From positions 1-40,568 of IMG/VR virus record IMGVR_UViG_3300045141_000106: 40,568 bases of DNA. The stretch is one strand, 5' to 3'. Origin of the DNA: a virus. The notes beneath the pieces were generated by a model. It saw only the letters and a list, made by a program, of their open reading frames with translations. It did no database searches and was not told the DNA's origin. This document shows, in pieces, positions 7,602-15,500 of this stretch (the stretch's first letter is position 1; the number at the start of each line of letters is the position of its first letter). The translations under genes and the position numbers were made by a program.

Positions 7602-8151
7602 AGGCAAGACCTACCGCGACATACTCGACGATATGGCGAGCGTACTCGCGGCGACATCCAAAAATGTAATAAAGACCGTGGAGCTACCCAAGGAGCTACC
7701 CAAGGAGCTACCCAAGACCACGCTCGACGATTTGCTCGACGACGGGCTTCAGGGCCCGGGCCCCGAGGTCAAGGCCCGGCCGGAGCCGGTGGATAACCCA
7801 GTGGATAACCCGGTGGATAACCCTGTGGATACCCCGCCGGAAAAACCCAAGATCGACCGCGTCGCCGCCATGAACAAGGCGCGGGAAGCCAAAAAAGCCA
7901 AGGCTGCCGCCGCCGCGGCCCCGCCCGTGCCGAAGGCGGTGGTGGAGGCACCGAAGCTGGATCCTGCCGACATGGTCAAGATCAGGACCAAGACCATCGA
8001 GGATCTGCAATCGGCCTACGCCAACGGCTACCAGAAGGAAGTGTTCGAGCTGCTGTCCCGCTTCGGCAACGGCGCAAAGAGCTTCCGGGAATTGCCACCG
8101 GACGCCTTTGTCCCGATCCGCGAAGCCATCGACAACGGGGCCCTGACATGA
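7585..8151 (+). CDS. Repeat-rich hypothetical protein with helical C-terminal domain
   Basis: 188 aa from a GTG start. AAGGAG 7 nt upstream decides this start; an in-frame TTG at 7558 lacks a ribosome site. The N-terminus is KITFEGKTYRDILDDM. A three-fold ELPK repeat (about residues 33-44) follows, then a four-fold VDNP/VDTP repeat (about 69-84), then an Ala/Lys-rich helix. A C-terminal helical domain of about 50 aa (IRTKTIEDLQSAYANGY...LLSRFGNGAKSFRELPPDAF) resembles a tail found on assorted phage proteins. Function unknown. The stop overlaps the next ATG. Confidence 0.75.
   Translation: MKITFEGKTYRDILDDMASVLAATSKNVIKTVELPKELPKELPKTTLDDLLDDGLQGPGPEVKARPEPVDNPVDNPVDNPVDTPPEKPKIDRVAAMNKAREAKKAKAAAAAAPPVPKAVVEAPKLDPADMVKIRTKTIEDLQSAYANGYQKEVFELLSRFGNGAKSFRELPPDAFVPIREAIDNGALT
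7681..7716 (+). repeat. Three perfect 12-bp direct repeats
   Basis: The unit GAGCTACCCAAG occurs three times without mismatch, encoding ELPK three times in the surrounding gene. Perfect identity at the DNA level suggests recent slippage-type expansion. Confidence 0.9.
7789..7836 (+). repeat. Four 12-bp direct repeats
   Basis: The unit GTGGATAACCCN occurs three times, plus a fourth diverged copy (GTGGATACCCCG). It encodes VDNP-VDNP-VDNP-VDTP, a probable flexible acidic/proline linker. Confidence 0.9.
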
Positions 8152-8369
8152 AGCGGCTTGTCCTTCTCCTGCTCGCACTGGTCCCCGCCACGGCTGCGGC
8201 GGGGACGCCGACCGAGGCGGAAAAAATCGAGGCGCTCAAACTCGGCTACGTCCTCAACGGCAACAGCATGGTGCGCTGGGGCTCGATTGACCTGTCCGGA
8301 CCCGCCCCCGAAAGCGCCCTGCCGAAGACCGACCGCATCATCCCGTTAACCAAGAAGAAAGACCGCTGA
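8148..8369 (+). CDS. Small exported or lipid-free periplasmic protein (signal peptide)
   Basis: 73 aa. It starts with a textbook signal peptide: KR, then LVLLLLALVPATAAA with a likely cleavage after AAA/AAG. That leaves about 54 mature residues (GTPTEAEKIEALKLGYVL...). No lipobox Cys. The ATG overlaps the preceding stop. Export of an early phage protein could relate to superinfection exclusion or envelope alteration, but nothing in the mature part is recognised. Confidence 0.65.
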   Translation: MKRLVLLLLALVPATAAAGTPTEAEKIEALKLGYVLNGNSMVRWGSIDLSGPAPESALPKTDRIIPLTKKKDR

Positions 8370-8373
8370 CGTC

Positions 8374-8565
8374 ATGACCGACCTGAGAACCGCCATCCGC
8401 CAATACCTCGACTACGCCGACGTCGCGCTCACGGACGGCGTCCGCAACGGCTCCCTGACCATCGAGGAAGCCAAGCTGGAAGCCGCCGATCTGGAGAAGT
8501 GGCAGCAGAAGCTGGCGCTGCTCGATGCCGAATATCTGCTCCATGACCGGGACACAGCCGCATGA
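8374..8565 (+). CDS. Small helical hypothetical protein
   Basis: 63 aa, predicted almost entirely helical and acidic (LTIEEAKLEAADLEKWQQKLALLDAEYLL). The stop overlaps the next ATG. It is the first of a run of very small genes in the middle of the early operon. No family recognised. Confidence 0.6.
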   Translation: MTDLRTAIRQYLDYADVALTDGVRNGSLTIEEAKLEAADLEKWQQKLALLDAEYLLHDRDTAA

Positions 8566-8753
8566 GCAGCAGCAGCACATTGAACTTTGTTCTAAGCGAT
8601 CCGAATGGAGCCGCCGACCGCATCGAGGCGCTGGAGGCGGCGCTAGAACAGTCGGATGCCCTAGGTAAATACTGGCAGGCTAGAGCTATCGCGACTGAAG
8701 AAGCCATCTCCGGTACTACTTTAGCAGCCATCGCACCGGAGCAGGACAAATGA
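8562..8753 (+). CDS. Small coiled-coil protein with shared APEQDK tail (1 of 3)
   Basis: 63 aa. It contains AADRIEALEAALEQ, a heptad-rich helix that is also present, nearly identical at DNA level, in the next gene. It ends in APEQDK. Both features recall Ea22/Ead-like small phage proteins, but that link is tentative. It is coupled by ATGA on both sides. Confidence 0.6.
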   Translation: MSSSSTLNFVLSDPNGAADRIEALEAALEQSDALGKYWQARAIATEEAISGTTLAAIAPEQDK

Positions 8754-8998
8754 ACGACCTTGTTGAACGACTGCGACTAATGCCGAGAAGTTTTCCCGGC
8801 CTTCAGGTTTGCGAGGAAGCCGCCGACCGCATCGAGGCGCTGGAGGCGGATGATAAGGTGTTTTCCGAGAACATGATTGCGTTGGAAGCTCGCATCGCGG
8901 CGCTGGAGACGGCGCTGGAGGACATCACGATCTATTCAGATGACCCCACCACCACCAAGATCGCCCGCGAAGCCCTCGCACCGGAGCAGGACAAATGA
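8750..8998 (+). CDS. Small coiled-coil protein with shared LAPEQDK tail (2 of 3)
   Basis: 82 aa. NDLVERLRLMP begins an N-terminal module, followed by the EEAADRIEALEA helix shared with the preceding gene, a second heptad stretch (IAALETALEDI), and the tail LAPEQDK. Small phage proteins with this ADRIEALEA pattern are widespread and of unknown role (Ead/Ea22-like). Coupled by ATGA. Confidence 0.6.
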   Translation: MNDLVERLRLMPRSFPGLQVCEEAADRIEALEADDKVFSENMIALEARIAALETALEDITIYSDDPTTTKIAREALAPEQDK

Positions 8999-9177
8999 GC
9001 GACCGTCACCCCAAATTCGGCGATGAAGTCGGTGACCGCACCGTTATTCGCGTCATGGAGAAATTCATTGTTTACGGCCAGCGTGAGGGCGACTTGCGCA
9101 ATTGCGGCGCATACCTGACGGACTTTGAGGAATGGTTTGCCTACAAGGCCGCCCTCGCACCGGAGCAGGACAAATGA
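8995..9177 (+). CDS. Small protein with shared LAPEQDK tail (3 of 3)
   Basis: 60 aa. The body (HPKFGDEVGDRTVIRVMEKFIVYGQREG...FEEWFAYKAA) differs completely from the two preceding proteins, yet it ends in the same ALAPEQDK. The stop overlaps the nuclease start (ATGA). No family recognised. Confidence 0.6.
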   Translation: MSDRHPKFGDEVGDRTVIRVMEKFIVYGQREGDLRNCGAYLTDFEEWFAYKAALAPEQDK

Positions 9178-9923
9178 GCGCGCACGCGGCATGCTCGCCG
9201 TCTTCGGCGTCGATGTGGCTGGCATGTCCCGCGAGTGTGACTTTGACGAAGGACGTGACCCGGCCTTCGTCGAAGTACGCCCGCGAGGGCACCGCGGCGC
9301 ATGCGGTTGCCGAGATGACGTTGAAGGGGGATATCTTCCTGCCTGATAAAGTCACGGTCGAGGGTGACGAGGTCATCGTGTCGCCCGGCATGTGCCGGGC
9401 CCTGAACCCATACGTGACCTTTGTGCAGGGCCTTAGCCGACGATGGAGTGCCCGGGTCTTTCTCGAAAAACGGCTCTACGTCCCCCGCACCAGCAAAATG
9501 GTCTGGGGCACCATGGACTGCGGCGTCTATAACCCGATGCACGGAAATCTGGACGTCGTCGATCTCAAGTTCGGCAAGGGGCACTTCGTCGACGCCGACA
9601 CTCCGCAGCTCAAGCTGTACGCGCTGGGGCTCGCGCATCTGGTCGGGGTGACGAACCCCGATACTTCGGTGTCCATGACCATCTGCCAGCCCCGCGTCGG
9701 CGATAACCCGTTGCGGACGCACACGATGACGATGGGGCAACTCTGGGATTGGGCGTATGACGAAGTGCGCCCCGCCATCAAGCGGATCAAGGCGGGAGAC
9801 ACCACCGAGAACGCAGGTGCGCATTGCCGCTGGTGCGTCCGCAAGACCGTGTGCCAAGCCTTCGCGCAGAAGCATCAGGGCCATGCCGCTGCGGCCTTCG
9901 ACGACGTCGAAATCTTCAGTTGA
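9174..9923 (+). CDS. Cas4/RecB-like PD-(D/E)XK nuclease, DUF2800 family
   Basis: 249 aa from the ATG overlapping the previous stop; an upstream in-frame ATG at 9132 would cut into that gene. The N-terminal HAACSPSSASMWLACPAS and REGTAAH (E38, H43) match DUF2800. The nuclease core shows LDVVDLKFGKG (Asp then LK) and the QLKLYALGL helix. Cys18 together with the C-terminal HCRWCVRKTVC cluster probably ligates an iron-sulfur cluster, as in Cas4/AddB nucleases. It likely processes DNA ends in recombination-dependent replication, working with the DUF2815 protein encoded next. Confidence 0.88.
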   Translation: MSAHAACSPSSASMWLACPASVTLTKDVTRPSSKYAREGTAAHAVAEMTLKGDIFLPDKVTVEGDEVIVSPGMCRALNPYVTFVQGLSRRWSARVFLEKRLYVPRTSKMVWGTMDCGVYNPMHGNLDVVDLKFGKGHFVDADTPQLKLYALGLAHLVGVTNPDTSVSMTICQPRVGDNPLRTHTMTMGQLWDWAYDEVRPAIKRIKAGDTTENAGAHCRWCVRKTVCQAFAQKHQGHAAAAFDDVEIFS

Positions 9924-9948
9924 CAGGGGGTTGATTTCGACACAGAAT
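9920..9948 (+). promoter_or_regulatory. Sigma-70-like promoter before the ssDNA-binding protein gene
   Basis: TTGACA (9920-9925), 17-bp spacer, CAGAAT (9943-9948). The -35 overlaps the stop of the nuclease gene. The 60-bp gap, unusual in this otherwise overlapping operon, and a strong AAGGA site at 9971-9975 (8 nt before the ATG) suggest separate extra expression of the abundant binding protein. Confidence 0.5.
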
Positions 9949-9983
9949 AGCCCTGTTACCAGATTGGAAAAAGGAACCAGATT

Positions 9984-10526
9984 ATGACCTCCATCAACAC
10001 CCCCTATGCGACGCTGTCGTTCGCCAACATCTTCACCCCGAGACCCCGCGCCGAAGGCGGCGCGCCGGTGTATTCCTGCTCGCTGATCTTCGATCCGGCG
10101 CAGCAGAAATCCCCGCAATACAAGGCGCTTCAGGACGCCTGCATCGCCGCCGCCCGCAAGGAGTTCGGTGACAACGTGCCGCTGAAGGGCATCAACATGC
10201 CGTTCCGCGACGCGGGCGAGAAGTCCTATGACGGCTACCATTCCGGTCACGTCTTCATTTCACCGTGGTCGAAGAACAAGCCCGGCGTAGTCGACGTCAA
10301 CCGGCAGGACATCCTCGTGCCGGAGGAAGTCTGGAGCGGGCAATTGGTGCGCGCCAATGTGGTGCCGTTTGCGTGGACCCATACCGGGCGCAAGGGTGTT
10401 TCGTTTGGCTTGAACCATTTGCAGGTGATCCAGAGCGAAGGCCGCCAGCGGCTGGACGGACGTCCGTCGGCAGGCTCCGCGTTCGACGACGGCGAAGTCG
10501 CCGAGAAGGAAGCGGTGCCGTTCTGA
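9984..10526 (+). CDS. ssDNA-binding protein, DUF2815 (Enc34-like) family
   Basis: 180 aa. The N-terminus TPYATLSFANIFTPRP followed by APVYSCSLIFDP matches DUF2815, a family including Enc34-type phage single-stranded DNA-binding proteins with an OB-like fold. Central GYHSGHVFISPWSKNKPGVVD and VWSGQLVRANVVPFAW segments also fit. The acidic tail ending in EAVPF recalls the protein-interaction tails of SSBs. The gene has its own promoter candidate and AAGGA ribosome site. It is the expected partner of the polymerase, primase-helicase and DUF2800 nuclease. Confidence 0.88.
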   Translation: MTSINTPYATLSFANIFTPRPRAEGGAPVYSCSLIFDPAQQKSPQYKALQDACIAAARKEFGDNVPLKGINMPFRDAGEKSYDGYHSGHVFISPWSKNKPGVVDVNRQDILVPEEVWSGQLVRANVVPFAWTHTGRKGVSFGLNHLQVIQSEGRQRLDGRPSAGSAFDDGEVAEKEAVPF

Positions 10527-10888
10527 TGGCCAGCATTCCCGAACGGCCCCACCCGGGCGACCTGCTCTCGCTGGCGTTTGAACTGATCAACGCGCGCGGG
10601 GCCGAGTACGACAACGCCGCCAGCATCGAGCAGAATTTCCGCGAGGCCGCCGCGGTGGCGTCGGTCGTCACTGGAAAGGACCTGACGGCGCGCGACGTCG
10701 CCCTGATTTTGCACTGTGTGAAACTGATCCGGGGCAAAAGCGCCCCTGACAAGCTCGACAACTACGTCGACGGCATGAACTATCTGGCGTTCGCGGCCTG
10801 CTTCGCCGGGCTCGCGCCGCTGCCGCCGCTGGTCAAGCCCGCGGCCGCCCCGCCGCAGCCCGTGGCGCTGCGCGAAGCCGCCGAATAG
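10526..10888 (+). CDS. DUF6378-like phage protein
   Basis: 120 aa. The ATG overlaps the preceding TGA (TGATG). The central pattern INARGAEYDNAASIEQNFREAA...TARDVALILHCVKLIRG followed by DNYVDGMNYLAF matches the small phage family DUF6378, whose His/Asp/Glu pattern hints at an all-alpha nucleotide-processing fold. That function is inferred. The C-terminus is a Pro/Ala-rich tail. It is the last gene of the early operon, directly before a strong terminator. Confidence 0.7.
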   Translation: MASIPERPHPGDLLSLAFELINARGAEYDNAASIEQNFREAAAVASVVTGKDLTARDVALILHCVKLIRGKSAPDKLDNYVDGMNYLAFAACFAGLAPLPPLVKPAAAPPQPVALREAAE

Positions 10889-10904
10889 CACCCGCCACGA
10901 AAAG

Positions 10905-10935
10905 AGCCCCGCCGGAGCGATCCGGCGGGGCTTTT
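10905..10935. terminator. Strong bidirectional intrinsic terminator
   Basis: A perfect 12-bp stem (AGCCCCGCCGGA / TCCGGCGGGGCT) with loop GCGA is followed by TTT on the plus strand and by CTTTT on the minus strand. It lies between the convergent early operon (ends 10888) and the late operon (ends 10972), and so insulates both. Confidence 0.9.
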
Positions 10936-10971
10936 AGTATTTTCAACCTGTTAACCGGTGCCGAGTATAGC

Positions 10972-11949
10972 CTATCGGCCGGTATTGGCAAACGGCGTAC
11001 CGGCCCACGGGTCGCCCGCATATCCGGTGATTTCGTTGTAGACGCTGCCGCCGCTGTTGGGTGCGGCGATCCTGCCGACGTCGAGACCGAAACCGGGCTG
11101 CCCGGTATAGGCGTTCGGATTGGCCCCCGGGGTCTGGATCCCGAAGCCCGGGGCCCCGAAGCCGCCGCCTTGCTGTATCCCCTGCCCGCTCGGCCCCAGC
11201 GCGCTGAAGGGATCGCCCTGATAGGGCGGGGCCTGACTGATGCCGCCGCCGCTGGGCTGGGCCCCGGACCGCTGCATCTGGCCGTTGAACGTCATCCGGT
11301 CGCTTTGCGACATCTGGTTCCATAAATTATCCGGCGCGCCATAGATGTTGCCGGTGCTGCTGTTGCTGTTGGTGCCCTGCCACATCAGGCCCGCGAGGTT
11401 GTCGCGCCCGCCGCCGCCGCCGATATTGCCCTGCGCCGACGGCGGCGAAGCATCGTAGGGGTTATAGCCGCCGACATAGCCCTGCTGCGGCGTCGGCGCG
11501 GGCTGGTTGGGGGCTCCGACCGCGTCGCTGCCGATGCCGCCGACCGGCGAGGCCCCGGATCCCGCCATCTGGCCGTTGAACGTCATCCGGTCGCTCTGCG
11601 ACATCGAGTTCCAGAGGTTATCCGGCACGCCATAGGTGTTGAAGGCCGACGTCCCGGTGTTGAACACCGAATTGCCGCCGACGGGACCGTAGATGTCGTT
11701 GTTGCCGCCGTAGCCGCCAAAGCCCCCGGTGTTGCGGCCATAGGCGGCCCCGAGGCCCGAATAGTAATCGGTCTGCTGGCCGAAATTGCCGAAGATGTTG
11801 TTGTACAGCGCCTGACTTTGATCGCCGATGCCGCCCGGTCCCATGCCCATCGAGGCGTTGATCTGGTTCGCGCTCATGGCGGGACCGGTGGGCATCGTCG
11901 CGAATGGGTTGGTCCCTGCGAGACCGCCGCCGCCGTTGAAATCAACCAT
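10972..11949 (-). CDS. Gly/Asn/Ser-rich low-complexity protein, last late gene
   Basis: 325 aa, rich in Gly, Asn, Ser, Gln and Pro, with no hydrophobic core apparent. A motif of about 23 residues (YGxPDNLWN then SQSDRMTFNGQM) occurs twice, near residues 106 and 203, also recognisable at DNA level around 11277-11335 and 11569-11636. The composition resembles disordered virion or internal proteins such as those at 22930-24406. It follows the endolysin in the late operon and ends at the bidirectional terminator. Function unknown. Confidence 0.7.
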   Translation of the reverse strand: MVDFNGGGGLAGTNPFATMPTGPAMSANQINASMGMGPGGIGDQSQALYNNIFGNFGQQTDYYSGLGAAYGRNTGGFGGYGGNNDIYGPVGGNSVFNTGTSAFNTYGVPDNLWNSMSQSDRMTFNGQMAGSGASPVGGIGSDAVGAPNQPAPTPQQGYVGGYNPYDASPPSAQGNIGGGGGRDNLAGLMWQGTNSNSSTGNIYGAPDNLWNQMSQSDRMTFNGQMQRSGAQPSGGGISQAPPYQGDPFSALGPSGQGIQQGGGFGAPGFGIQTPGANPNAYTGQPGFGLDVGRIAAPNSGGSVYNEITGYAGDPWAGTPFANTGR

Positions 11950-11967
11950 GACACTGCTCCCTTCCGT

Positions 11968-12528
11968 TCATGTTTCCGGGTTGTCGACCGCCTGCGGCAT
12001 CGGGTGCGGCGGCGACATGATTTCCTTGTCGGGCTTGCCGTCGTAATTGTCGTCCCTGATCCCGCGAAACAGCAGGCTCTCGCTTTCGCGGCGGCGCGTC
12101 AGCCCGTCCAAGATCTCGCCATTGGCCTTGTTCCACTTCACGAACTCTTTCGCCGCGCCATCGAAATCGGAAGCGTTCACTTTCTTGAGCAAAGTGCTTT
12201 TCGATAAATTGCCTTCGCCGCAGTTGTAAGTGAACGACACCAGCGCATCGAACTGGTGTTGGTTGAGGGGCACCTTGACCAGTCTACGAACCGCCGCCTC
12301 AAAGCCTTCCATATCCTCGAAGAAAGCCTCGTCACATTGTTCCATTGTCCATCGAGAAGCTGCATCGAATTTCTTGCCGTGATGGTTGGTGTGGCCCCAG
12401 CCGATCGTCAGCACCCCCGCCGGGCACTTGTAGGCGTGATAATGCGCGCCCTGCTTTTTCAGGCAGCCTTCAAAGTGTTGGATCAGGTGCGCGCCCGCCA
12501 TCGACAGGGTGAGGTGCTGGTTCGTCAT
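11968..12528 (-). CDS. Endolysin, GH24 lysozyme (T4/P22 type)
   Basis: 186 aa muramidase that hydrolyses peptidoglycan for host lysis. The GH24 signature is visible: E20 in IQHFEGC, C35 in YKCPAG (the Cys variant of the E-(D/C)-T triad) and T41 in VLTIGWGHT. It continues with FDALVSFTYNCGEGNLSKSTLL and LTRRRESESLLF, as in P22-type lysozymes. The start MTNQHLTL at 12528 is chosen; a longer frame would overlap the holin gene. No signal peptide or SAR segment is seen, so a classical holin is needed and one lies just upstream. Confidence 0.94.
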   Translation of the reverse strand: MTNQHLTLSMAGAHLIQHFEGCLKKQGAHYHAYKCPAGVLTIGWGHTNHHGKKFDAASRWTMEQCDEAFFEDMEGFEAAVRRLVKVPLNQHQFDALVSFTYNCGEGNLSKSTLLKKVNASDFDGAAKEFVKWNKANGEILDGLTRRRESESLLFRGIRDDNYDGKPDKEIMSPPHPMPQAVDNPET

Positions 12529-12539
12529 GGCCCGGGCCC

Positions 12540-12764
12540 TCAGTGGAATGGACTGCCGACGTGAACGCCAGCGTAGCCGAGTAAAGACAGGATCACCCAT
12601 AGCACGATCAGCACGAGGATCACCGTCATCAGGACCCGGACAATGGTGGCGAAGGGCTGCGCCATCGGGATCAGCGGCAGCAGCTGCTGCACCGCCCACC
12701 AGATCACGCCGCAGATGATCAGGGTGACGATGATCGAGATCAGGATGCCGATAAATCCGCCCAT
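12540..12764 (-). CDS. Two-TM holin candidate
   Basis: 74 aa, almost wholly hydrophobic. It has one transmembrane segment at about 4-28 (GILISIIVTLIICGVIWWAV) and one at about 41-63 (VRVLMTVILVLIVLWVILSLL), separated by a short polar turn. Size, topology and position directly upstream of the lysozyme fit a class II-like holin. The sequence resembles small membrane proteins next to endolysins in alphaproteobacterial phages. Pore activity is inferred. Confidence 0.75.
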   Translation of the reverse strand: MGGFIGILISIIVTLIICGVIWWAVQQLLPLIPMAQPFATIVRVLMTVILVLIVLWVILSLLGYAGVHVGSPFH

Positions 12765-12773
12765 GCGGCCCTC

Positions 12774-13025
12774 CTACGGATTGATGTTGAGCTTCCGCGT
12801 CATGATGTCCCGCATCACGTTGATGCTGTCCCGGTTGGCGTCGGTAAGTTTCTCCAGCGTCGTCAGCCGGGTGTTGATTTCGCCTAGGTGCGGCGAACCC
12901 CGCGTCTCCAGCGTCGAGACCCGGGCCTCAAGGTTGACCATGTAGATGCCGCCGACGATGGCTTGGCCAATCAGCAGGATTACCAGCGTCTGATTTTCCT
13001 TGAACCAGTTCCTGACGTCGCTCAT
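12774..13025 (-). CDS. Membrane-anchored coiled-coil protein, possible i-spanin
   Basis: 83 aa with one TM segment at about 13-31 (LVILLIGQAIVGGIYMV), then a coiled coil (VNLEARVSTLETRG...INTRLTTLEKL). N-in anchoring with a periplasmic coil is the Rz-type i-spanin layout, though it is short. No embedded Rz1-like lipoprotein gene was found. It could instead be a second holin component. It overlaps its upstream neighbour by ATGA. Confidence 0.6.
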   Translation of the reverse strand: MSDVRNWFKENQTLVILLIGQAIVGGIYMVNLEARVSTLETRGSPHLGEINTRLTTLEKLTDANRDSINVMRDIMTRKLNINP

Positions 13026-13330
13026 GTCCCTTCCATCTTTTTGGCGATGAAGTCAGCAAGCACCAGCGGCGGCTCGCCTTCCAGCTCGCGGATGCGGTTC
13101 TCGTGATTGAACAGCACGGCGTCTTCCGGTGACGGTTTTGGCGCGGGCGGTGGCGGCGGCGGCACGTAGGGATCGGGCACGCCGCCTGCTTCGACCCATT
13201 GCAGATAGCCGGGCTGCATCGCGTCGCCGTTATAGTCGCGGTTCGCCATGTCTGGCGGAATGCACGCCTTGTCGCTATAGCGAATGACGCTGCACGGTTC
13301 TTCGGTTGCGGTGAGTTGATATTCTGCCAT
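13022..13330 (-). CDS. Small fibre-adjacent protein, possible tail-fibre assembly factor
   Basis: 102 aa. Contains a GYLQWVEAGGVPDPYVPP segment followed by a Pro-rich linker and a helical tail (FNHENRIRELEGEPPLVL). The W..GG.PDP pattern recalls fibre-assembly or fibre-tip associated proteins encoded directly after phage fibre genes. That is family resemblance only. It begins at the stop of the fibre gene and overlaps the coiled-coil gene by ATGA. Confidence 0.6.
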   Translation of the reverse strand: MAEYQLTATEEPCSVIRYSDKACIPPDMANRDYNGDAMQPGYLQWVEAGGVPDPYVPPPPPPAPKPSPEDAVLFNHENRIRELEGEPPLVLADFIAKKMEGT

Positions 13331-14457
13331 TAGAGCCTCGCGTTTGCCGAAAACAATGTATGAAAATTAACAGCGGACCCTGAAACACTGGCTTGTGCCG
13401 TAGCTCTCCACCCATCGGCGGTAACTTGTTCTGCAAATGGTGTTAAAAAGCCAACAATGGCAATGTCTGATAAGCGTGCCACTGTCGGCGCAGCACGCAT
13501 CGCTACCGAAAACATATAGCTTGTCGAATAATAAGATGCGTTGTTTGAAACAGCCATCTGAAGGCCGCCCGTCACTTTTTGGTAGTATCGCTTACACGCC
13601 GCCAACTCGCTGGCGTAATCCGGCACCTGGAACGGCGGCGCGACGGTGCCTTCGGTGAGCGAGACGTCGAACAACTCAAAGACGTTGCCGTTGGTGCCCA
13701 TGAAGTTGAACTGAGAGGATGTGGCAAACCCGTTGGCATTGGCGGACCATGTATTAGCCGCCATTTGATACGTGGTGCCAGCCATCAGCATCCAGTTTAA
13801 CTGGAGCCCCATCGTGTTGTCGCTCGCCCATGTTCCAGTCGTGTCGAGTGCAACGACAACAGACTTAATGACATCAGTGTTGGCCTCGCCCGCAGCTATG
13901 ACATATTCAGCCGTATAAGTGCGATTGGGTACGGCGTTAAAAAACGAAACGCAGTAGGTGCCCGCTGGGGCTTTAACGCCGAATTGCAGCGTGATCGTTT
14001 TGGCGCTGGCGCCCAAGTTTAAATCTGCTGTGCGCAGCCCTTCCAGCTTGGTCATCAGCCAAGCGATATCCCCGGCTGCGACAGAGGCATCCGCCGTCGT
14101 TACGGTGCATCTAAGTCTATTCGGTGAACCACCGGGTGTTCTGCTTGCCACTTGCGCGGCAGAAACAACGCCTGTTGTGCTAACGTATTGGAATTGATCG
14201 ACAGGATAACCAACCGCTACCGCAGTCGCCCCATTCTCTTGGCTCACCATCATCGCGCCGTTGATGATGTAGTTTTTCTTGGTGACGCCGACATTGCTCC
14301 GCGCCTGCGCCTGCTGGTTGGCGTTCAGCCCCTGCGGCGTGTCGTAGCGCACCGCGCCGGATGCGGTCGCGCCCTGCACCTGCCAGCTCTCGCCGTTCCA
14401 GACATAGCCGGAATAGACTTGGCCTATTGTTGGCGTGTCAGGGAAATTATAGGCCAT
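13330..14457 (-). CDS. Tail fibre / receptor-binding protein 2
   Basis: 375 aa, starting [26 protein letters not shown] at 14457, where the ATG overlaps the stop of the larger fibre gene. An N-terminal attachment-like stretch is followed by [16 protein letters not shown] and a beta-rich domain (TLQFGVKAPAGTYCVSFFNA...[38 protein letters not shown]), then a variable tip ending SANARL. This domain is clearly paralogous to the C-terminus of the upstream fibre. Predicted to bind the host surface as part of a paired fibre. Confidence 0.85.
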   Translation of the reverse strand: MAYNFPDTPTIGQVYSGYVWNGESWQVQGATASGAVRYDTPQGLNANQQAQARSNVGVTKKNYIINGAMMVSQENGATAVAVGYPVDQFQYVSTTGVVSAAQVASRTPGGSPNRLRCTVTTADASVAAGDIAWLMTKLEGLRTADLNLGASAKTITLQFGVKAPAGTYCVSFFNAVPNRTYTAEYVIAAGEANTDVIKSVVVALDTTGTWASDNTMGLQLNWMLMAGTTYQMAANTWSANANGFATSSQFNFMGTNGNVFELFDVSLTEGTVAPPFQVPDYASELAACKRYYQKVTGGLQMAVSNNASYYSTSYMFSVAMRAAPTVARLSDIAIVGFLTPFAEQVTADGWRATAQASVSGSAVNFHTLFSANARL

Positions 14458-15500
14458 CAGAGCCTCGCGTTCGCGGACCAGCCGCCTGTAATCAAATAGC
14501 TGGCATTGACTGTGCCGCCGCTGATCGTCATGGACGCTGTATAACCGGCGTCGTTTATTGTGTTTGTTACGGTGGATGCCTGAGCGTATGTCGCCGCAGT
14601 CCCGTTGAACCATGACCACATGCCCGGAGAGCCTGTAACCGATGCTGGCTGAAAAAATGCCAACGTGGGGGTGACGCGCATTCTCGACGGAAAGAAAATC
14701 CGTTGCGAAAGAATTGCGGTCGTGGCGTAAGCGACACCGATGGCATTAGTACCTTCCACGGCATTGCCCGGGTTAGTCGCGATAGCAAAACTCTTGCAGT
14801 AATACCTCTGACACGCCGCCAACTCGCTTGCATAGTCCGGCACCTGAAACGGCGGTGCGACGCTGCCCTCGGTCAGCGACACGTCGAACAGTTCGAAGAC
14901 GTTGCCGTTAGTGCCCATGAGGTTAAATTGGTTGGACGAACTCATGAAACTGCCAGCGGTCCAAACTCCAGCCGTAGTCTGAAAATTTGTGCCCGTCATG
15001 AAAGACCAACCAAGATACAAGCCGACGGTGTTGTCGACTGCCCACGTTCCGGTGGTGTCTAGCCTGATGACAACGGCTTTAACAACGTCAGTATTGGCTT
15101 CGCCAGCCGCGATCGTGAACTCCGCGATATAGCTGCGGTTCACCCCAGCGTTTCTGAGCTGCACACAATACGTTCCAGCCGGGCCTTTGCACCCGAATTG
15201 CACGGTAATGACTTTAGCGGCTGCACTCCCGGATCGCAGCGCAGAGAATTTAAACCCTTCGATGGCAGTGAAGATGTAAAGGGCTTTTGCAGCAGTTGCT
15301 GATACGTCAACCGCCGTAATGGTGAGGCGTATCCGATTTATCGACCCCGCAGGGGTTGCACTGAGCACTTGTGCGACACTCCACGTGCCTGATGTGTTGG
15401 CATACATCCCAAACATATCTACCGGATAATAATTCGAAACCGTCCCCGCAGTACTCCCACTCTCTTGGCTCACCATCATCGCGCCGTTGATGATGTAGTT
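14235..15500 (-). repeat. Duplicated fibre-domain DNA
   Basis: A 40-bp block at 14235-14274 is identical to 15461-15500 and encodes the [13 protein letters not shown] region in both fibre genes. Further near-identical stretches follow, for example the segment encoding [14 protein letters not shown]. This marks a tandem duplication of the receptor-binding domain with possible later gene conversion. Confidence 0.85.

Larger units (their letters stand above)
8731..9177 (+). repeat. Three copies of an identical 23-bp gene-end sequence
   Basis: Copies at 8731-8753, 8976-8998 and 9155-9177 each encode APEQDK plus the TGA that overlaps the next ATG. A second repeated block (GCCGCCGACCGC onward, about 30 bp, encoding AADRIEALEA) occurs at about 8611-8640 and 8819-8848. 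The pattern looks like repeated insertion or duplication of small gene cassettes using the same end as homology. Confidence 0.85.
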
